DNA of 6,195 bases, from NCBI GenBank assembly GCA_938074135.1, contig CALJFL010000076.1, positions 1-6,195 of the forward strand, in the 5' to 3' direction. The position numbers were made by a program, and so were the translations under genes. Source of the stretch: an uncultured Halieaceae bacterium. GTDB taxonomy: Bacteria > Pseudomonadota > Gammaproteobacteria > Pseudomonadales > Halieaceae. The notes beneath the pieces were generated by a model, which saw nothing but the letters and a program-made list of their open reading frames with translations, was not told the DNA's origin and searched no databases. Positions 1 to 6,195 of the stretch are shown here, one piece after another (within the stretch, counting starts at the first letter, position 1; the number at the start of each line of letters is the position of its first letter).

Positions 1-2187
<2,187 letters not shown>

Positions 2188-2255
2188 GCTCAGCCGACCC
2201 TTGCGGCAGGATCGACGTCACTTTCACCCACAATAAGCCTTTTGCGGGCAAACGC

Positions 2256-2285
2256 TTGCGAATAATTAGCACCCGGCCGTAGATT
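2256..2285 (+). promoter_or_regulatory. Weak sigma70-like promoter candidate in the gcvP-RHS gap
   Basis: TTGCGA (2256-2261) and TAGATT (2280-2285) are separated by 18 bases, and each matches the sigma70 consensus at 4 of 6 positions. The implied transcription start near 2292 would leave a leader of about 25 bases before the first RHS gene. It is the best candidate I found in the 129-base gap. The gap also holds only short 4-bp inverted repeats (for example 2193-2196 with 2204-2207) and no T-tract, so I see no intrinsic terminator for gcvP. Read-through from gcvP is therefore possible. A two-hexamer match at this level can occur by chance. Confidence 0.25.
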
Positions 2286-2316
2286 CTAACGACACCCACA
2301 TCAATCCAGGGATCGG

Positions 2317-4245
2317 ATGATGAAAAAGCGTGTCTTCTGCGTGGCCTGTGGCCGCGCACTTCCAGAGTCACCCGATACTGTGTTCGCGTCAGGGCGCAGC
2401 TTGTTTAAGGCACTACTCCTCACGGGCCTGCTGGACGCCAGCTACCCCGCAGTAGCCCAGACGTCGTCAATCGAGTTAGCCATAGGCACATCGGCACCGA
2501 TGACTGGCGGAGCACCAATAGTGACACCAGAGCCCGGTTCGCCACCGGCAGCCACCGCCAAAACACTGTCGGCGCAGGTCACTGCGCTGTCTGGCAGGTT
2601 CGCGGAAACAAAGGCCAGGTTCTCGCAGCCCATCACATTCGATGAAGTGGCGATCGGTGCAAGCGTCAACGAAACCTACCGGGACCGGGGCATTATCTTT
2701 GGCGGCTCCGGGCCAAAGACAGTGAGTGATGCCGCCGCACCCGACAGCCCTGTGTTGTCGGGCACGCCCACACTGGAAGGCGATATCAGCGGCTATTTCG
2801 TTCTCCCCGGCACCAATGAGCCAGCTACTGTGTATTTCCTGGGCTGGAATATCGGCTACCTCGATGCAATCGAGAGCCTGCGCATGGACTTCTTCGGTCC
2901 CGCCGGTGAAACGCTCTTTTCCCTGCAAAACCCCAGAAACGGCTACCTGCGTTACGCCGCCCGCGGTGGCAGCGCTGGCATTGCCAGCTGGCGCTTCCAC
3001 ATTGTTGCGCAAGAGTTGGCGGGATTCGGCGTCGATGATATTTTCTTTTCCATCCCCGGAGAGGAAGACGGCGACAGAGAGAAAGGTCAAACAGACTGCG
3101 CCAGGGGTAATCCGGTGAACCCGGCTGTCGGCAACAAATTCCAGTTCGACACTGATTATCGCGGGCTGCGACCCTTACCTTTGGCCATTACCCGCGCCTA
3201 TAACTCCAGCGATGGCACCTGGCGTTTCTTTGCCCGCATCGAACAGGAACCCGGCGGCAGGATCGCGCAGGTGATTCGTAAGGATGGCCAGGGGCTCACT
3301 TTTGCCGGCGCACCCGGCAGTAATATCTGGCTGGCCACCAGCACTGACATCACCGGCCAGTTGACCAGCACCCGCGATCTCAACGGGGCAATCAGTGGCT
3401 GGCAATACCGCACCCTTGACGATCAGATCGAACAGTATGATGCGAGCGGGCGACTGGTAAGGCTGGCGTCGCGAGCGGGACTGGCCCACACCGTGTCTTA
3501 CACTGACACCGAGGTCACCGTGACGCACGACCTCGGCGGCAGCGTGGTGTATCAACTCGACACACAGGGGCGAATCACCAGCGCTGCTGACCCCGCCGGC
3601 AACCGCTACGACTACAGTTATAACAGTGACGGCATGTTGCAGCGGGTCGTCTACCCCGGCGCCAGCGGGGAGCAGTCCTATCATTACGAAGACCTGACCT
3701 TCCCCGACCTGCTGACCGGCATCACCGATGCTACCGGGAATCGCTTCGCCACCTGGCGCTACGACAACAAGCGCCGTGCCATCAGTTCGGAGCACGCCGG
3801 AGGCGCAGACCTGACTCGCTTCGATTACACCTTCACCGACGACCCGCTTTACCCGCAAACCACGGTCACCAATGCCCTGGGCAAGCGCACGACCTATCAC
3901 TACGTGCGGGTCAACGGCGCTCGCAAGGTGTTTTATGTCAGCGGGCATGCCAGCGAAAACTGCGCCGCCGCCAACCAGCGTTACAACTTCGACGCCAATG
4001 CGTTTATCGCTTCCTACACAGACTGGAATGGCAATCTCACCACCTTTACTCGAGACAACAGGGGCCGCGAGCTCACCCGTACCGAAGCGGTCGGAACGGC
4101 TGACGAGCGGCAGGTCATCACCCGCTGGCACGCCGAGTTCAACCTGCCAGAGGTTATTGTGGAGCCGGGCAGGAGCACCTATTACAACTACGACGATGCG
4201 GGTAATGAAATAAGCCGCGTAAGGGTTGATACCAGCGAACCCTGA
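2317..4245 (+). CDS. Exported RHS/YD-repeat protein, N-terminal half (signal peptide, beta-sandwich-like domain, DUF6531-type motif, YD repeats)
   Basis: The 642-residue product starts with two ATGs (2317, 2320). AGGGA at 2308-2312 is 7 bases from the second ATG, which makes that the better-spaced start. A long basic N-region leads to a hydrophobic core (ALLLTGLL, 32-39) and a likely signal peptidase site AVA|Q after residue 47, so export by Sec is inferred. A Pro/Thr/Ala-rich linker (about 48-88) follows. Residues about 106-248 look like a beta-sandwich anchor or lectin-like domain (ITFDE at 106-110, SPVLSGTP at 144-151, GFGVDDIFF at 236-244). Next is a DUF6531-type RHS entry motif, CARGNPVNPAVGNKFQ (261-276) with LAITRAYNSS (289-298). 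YD repeats run from about residue 374 (YDASGRL) to YNYDDAGNEIS (623-633). The protein stops 9 residues later, with no RHS core domain. The molecular role is unknown; RHS proteins usually form a shell around a toxin or act at the cell surface. Confidence 0.88.
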   Translation: MMKKRVFCVACGRALPESPDTVFASGRSLFKALLLTGLLDASYPAVAQTSSIELAIGTSAPMTGGAPIVTPEPGSPPAATAKTLSAQVTALSGRFAETKARFSQPITFDEVAIGASVNETYRDRGIIFGGSGPKTVSDAAAPDSPVLSGTPTLEGDISGYFVLPGTNEPATVYFLGWNIGYLDAIESLRMDFFGPAGETLFSLQNPRNGYLRYAARGGSAGIASWRFHIVAQELAGFGVDDIFFSIPGEEDGDREKGQTDCARGNPVNPAVGNKFQFDTDYRGLRPLPLAITRAYNSSDGTWRFFARIEQEPGGRIAQVIRKDGQGLTFAGAPGSNIWLATSTDITGQLTSTRDLNGAISGWQYRTLDDQIEQYDASGRLVRLASRAGLAHTVSYTDTEVTVTHDLGGSVVYQLDTQGRITSAADPAGNRYDYSYNSDGMLQRVVYPGASGEQSYHYEDLTFPDLLTGITDATGNRFATWRYDNKRRAISSEHAGGADLTRFDYTFTDDPLYPQTTVTNALGKRTTYHYVRVNGARKVFYVSGHASENCAAANQRYNFDANAFIASYTDWNGNLTTFTRDNRGRELTRTEAVGTADERQVITRWHAEFNLPEVIVEPGRSTYYNYDDAGNEISRVRVDTSEP

Positions 4246-4263
4246 GTACTGACAAATATTTTA

Positions 4264-4284
4264 CCGGGGCAAGGAATGCCCCGG
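4264..4284 (+). other. Perfect 8-bp GC-rich hairpin between the two RHS genes
   Basis: CCGGGGCA (4264-4271) and TGCCCCGG (4277-4284) are exact reverse complements with a 5-base loop, AGGAA. The hairpin begins 18 bases after the stop of the first RHS gene and ends just before the ribosome binding site of the second. The bases that follow are GAAAAGGGAGGG with no T-run, so it does not look like a Rho-independent terminator on the + strand. On the - strand, too, no clean T-tract follows. It could stabilise the intercistronic RNA or affect translation of the downstream gene; that role is inference. Confidence 0.6.
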
Positions 4285-4290
4285 GAAAAG

Positions 4291-4295
4291 GGAGG
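4291..4295 (+). promoter_or_regulatory. Strong Shine-Dalgarno of the second RHS gene
   Basis: GGAGG, within a purine-rich AAGGGAGGGA run (4288-4297), lies 9 bases upstream of the ATG at 4305. It is clearly better than the site in front of the first RHS gene. It supports independent translation initiation of the second gene, rather than a frameshift remnant or read-through product, and fixes ATG 4305 as the start. Confidence 0.75.
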
Positions 4296-4304
4296 GACCC
4301 CGAC

Positions 4305-6195
4305 ATGACCAATAAAAACACGTTTACCCGTGCCATACGATTGCTCGTTTGCACGTCGACGCTTGTTGCCTTGCAGGCGACAGCTATCGAGCAACGCTGG
4401 CAGCAAAGTTTCAATAGCTGGGGCCAAACGACCCTCTCCGACGGCCCGCGACTGTCCGTGGACGACCGCACCCTTTACAGCTACGACGGCGTCGGCAACG
4501 TATCTTCCATAAGCAACGCACTGGGCCACGTAACGACATTGGCAGACTATAACGAGCGTGGACAGCCCGGCCTGATTACCGATGCCAACGGTGTTCAGGT
4601 GCGGATGAGCTATCACCCGCGGGGCTGGTTGCTCTCCAGGACCATTGTCGATCCCGGTGGTGATCAATCCCGGGATGTAACAACCCGCTATGCCTATGAC
4701 AACACCGGTCAGTTACTGACGGTGATTCAGCCCGATGGCGGCTCGTTGAGCTACGAGTACGACCCGGCACACCGGCTGACCCGTATCGTCAATAGCCGTG
4801 GAGAGAGTATCGAGTATCAACTGGATGCTGCCGGCAACCGGCTGCGCACCCTCACCCGTTCGGCCACGGGCCTAATCACCCGCCAAAGCGACAGCGAATA
4901 CGACGAGTTGAACCGGCTGCTACTGCTAAGCACTGCCGCCGGTGCCAGCAGAAGCTATCGCTACGACAAGAACGGCAATCAAAATGTGCGGGTCGACGGC
5001 AACCTGAATACAACGCTCATGGGATACGACGCACTCGATCGATTGCGGAGCACCGTGGCTCCATTGACCAGCAGTGTCAGCTACCGTTACGACGCGCAGG
5101 ATAATCTGGCTAACATCGAAGACCCGCTGCAGCGCAGTACCGACTACCTGCACGATGGCTTCAATGGACTTACTGAGACCTCGGGCCCCGACACCGGCAG
5201 AATTGAACATGACTACGATGTTGCAGGTAATCGCGTTGTCTCTGTTGATGCCAAAGGGATACCTACCACCTATCGCTACGACGCCCTGAACCGGCTGATC
5301 GCGGAGGAACATCGCAACACTGAGTTTGATATCCGCTATGGCTACGATGCTGGAGAATTCGGTAAAGGCAGCCTGACCTCCATCCGCGACGCCAGCGGCA
5401 ACACAGCGCTGTCGTACGACGCACGCGGAAATCTTATTGCGCAACATCGCGATAGCGGATACATACAGCTCAGTCTTGCCTACCAGTATGATGCTGCCAA
5501 CCGGCTAACCGGTATCACCTATCCCAGCGGCCGCCAGGTCAACTATGCCCGCGGCCTTGACGGTGAAGTCACTGAGGTACTAAGTACAGACAGTGAAGGT
5601 AATCGCCAACAACTGGCCAGCGCTATCAGCTACCTCCCCTTCGGCGCAGTCAATAGCATGCAGTATGGCAACGGATTGAGCTACGAGGTTACCCATGACC
5701 TGGGCTACCGCCCGGTGAGCCTGTCGCTGTCTGGCGTTGACGAGTGGATTTATCAGTATGACAACGCCGGTAATGTGACCCGTATCGACCGGACCGCTGG
5801 CGGCACAGACTATGCTTATGATGCTCTGAATCGACTGATACAGGCCGGCGCCGGCTCCGAAGAATTAGCATACAGTTACGACGCCAATGGCAACCGCGAC
5901 AGCATCTCGGACGGGACTACTGTTGATCGGTACAGCTACGCTCAAAGCAGTAATCGCTTGCTGGCAACCAATAACTGGCGTTATGAGTACGACAGCAATG
6001 GTAACCAGGTCGCCAGGATCACCCAACTCGATGAATCAGGTGACGGTGTCTTTTACCGCTACGATGAGCGTAACCGGTTGATCGCGGTAAGCGAACGCAT
6101 CACCTCCGGCTCCGGCCCGAAGGGTGAACCTCTGCAGCTGGAGAATGAACTCGTTCGCTATATTTACAATGCCAATGGCCAGCGCGCCAGCAGAA
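4305..6195 (+). CDS. Exported RHS/YD-repeat protein, C-terminal half; 3' end beyond the window
   Basis: I translated frame 3 by hand from ATG 4305 to the right edge: 630 codons, no stop. The first 27 residues form a Sec-type signal peptide: charged start MTNKNTFTR, core AIRLLVCTSTLVAL, likely cleavage ATA|I after residue 27. The mature part opens at once with RHS sequence (QRWQQSFNSWGQ, then DGPRLSVDD and YSYDGVGNVSSISNALGH), and no domain precedes it. About 25 YD-type units follow, such as YAYDNTGQLL, YRYDALNRLI, YDARGNLIA, YQYDAANRLTGI, YAYDALNRLI and YRYDERNRLIA. The atypical YDAGEFGKGSLTSIRD (from about 5343) and YLPFGAVNSMQYGNG (443-457) are landmarks recalled from the middle of long RHS proteins. 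The terminal core and any toxin tip are not in the window. It follows the first RHS gene by 59 bases and probably shares its transcript. YD repeats usually fold into a hollow beta-barrel shell. Confidence 0.88.
   Translation, partial: MTNKNTFTRAIRLLVCTSTLVALQATAIEQRWQQSFNSWGQTTLSDGPRLSVDDRTLYSYDGVGNVSSISNALGHVTTLADYNERGQPGLITDANGVQVRMSYHPRGWLLSRTIVDPGGDQSRDVTTRYAYDNTGQLLTVIQPDGGSLSYEYDPAHRLTRIVNSRGESIEYQLDAAGNRLRTLTRSATGLITRQSDSEYDELNRLLLLSTAAGASRSYRYDKNGNQNVRVDGNLNTTLMGYDALDRLRSTVAPLTSSVSYRYDAQDNLANIEDPLQRSTDYLHDGFNGLTETSGPDTGRIEHDYDVAGNRVVSVDAKGIPTTYRYDALNRLIAEEHRNTEFDIRYGYDAGEFGKGSLTSIRDASGNTALSYDARGNLIAQHRDSGYIQLSLAYQYDAANRLTGITYPSGRQVNYARGLDGEVTEVLSTDSEGNRQQLASAISYLPFGAVNSMQYGNGLSYEVTHDLGYRPVSLSLSGVDEWIYQYDNAGNVTRIDRTAGGTDYAYDALNRLIQAGAGSEELAYSYDANGNRDSISDGTTVDRYSYAQSSNRLLATNNWRYEYDSNGNQVARITQLDESGDGVFYRYDERNRLIAVSERITSGSGPKGEPLQLENELVRYIYNANGQRASR

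Noticed and set aside
2193..2252. Terminator hairpins in the gcvP-RHS gap (2193-2207 and 2241-2252)
   Set aside because: Both stems are only 4 bp and neither is followed by a T-tract.
3175..4131. A 318-codon open frame on the - strand opposite the first RHS gene
   Set aside because: The + strand here encodes clear RHS motifs and YD repeats. The antisense product is a low-complexity Val/Gly/Ala-rich sequence with no recognisable motif, as expected opposite GC-rich coding DNA.
4264..4290. Rho-independent terminator after the first RHS gene
   Set aside because: The stem is strong but is followed by GAAAAGGGAGGG with no T-run, and the downstream gene appears to need the same transcript.
4226..4310. 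Programmed -1 frameshift or a sequencing indel joining the two RHS genes
   Set aside because: Frame 3 is open from 4230, so a -1 shift before the stop at 4243 could in principle fuse them. However, there is no slippery heptamer in 4230-4245, and the fusion would place a non-RHS linker and a hydrophobic signal peptide inside the repeat shell. The strong ribosome binding site argues for separate starts.
4320..4352. Lipoprotein signal in the second RHS protein (LLVC)
   Set aside because: Valine before the cysteine does not fit the usual lipobox, and the hydrophobic core continues past the cysteine to a good ATA signal peptidase I site.

Overview
The window reads as chromosomal DNA of a gammaproteobacterium, probably a marine or environmental one. 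The first gene is very close in sequence to the single-chain glycine decarboxylase (GcvP) of E. coli and Pseudomonas. Codon usage is moderately GC-rich. The lineage is an inference from remembered family sequences, not from a search.

Layout, all on the + strand. (1) Bases 1-2187 hold the C-terminal three quarters of gcvP, whose start lies left of the window. (2) Bases 2188-2316 are a short intergenic gap with one weak promoter candidate and no convincing terminator. (3) Bases 2317-4245 encode a complete exported 642-residue protein: a Sec-type signal peptide, a beta-sandwich-like N-terminal domain, a DUF6531-type RHS entry motif, then YD repeats that stop abruptly. (4) Bases 4246-4304 are a 59-base gap with a perfect 8-bp GC-rich hairpin and a strong Shine-Dalgarno. 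(5) Bases 4305-6195 encode a second exported RHS/YD-repeat protein, still open at the right edge (630 codons seen). It has its own signal peptide and about 25 YD-type units.

The main observation is that the two RHS genes look like the front and back of one ordinary RHS protein. The first ends inside the stretch that normally links two YD repeats. The second, once its signal peptide is removed, resumes where the family consensus would continue. The split is clean: a stop, a hairpin, a strong ribosome binding site and a new signal peptide, rather than a random frameshift. The pair may be a two-subunit exported RHS shell, with the closing core and any variable C-terminal toxin lying beyond the right edge. 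No tRNA, rRNA, CRISPR array, transposase or integrase is visible.
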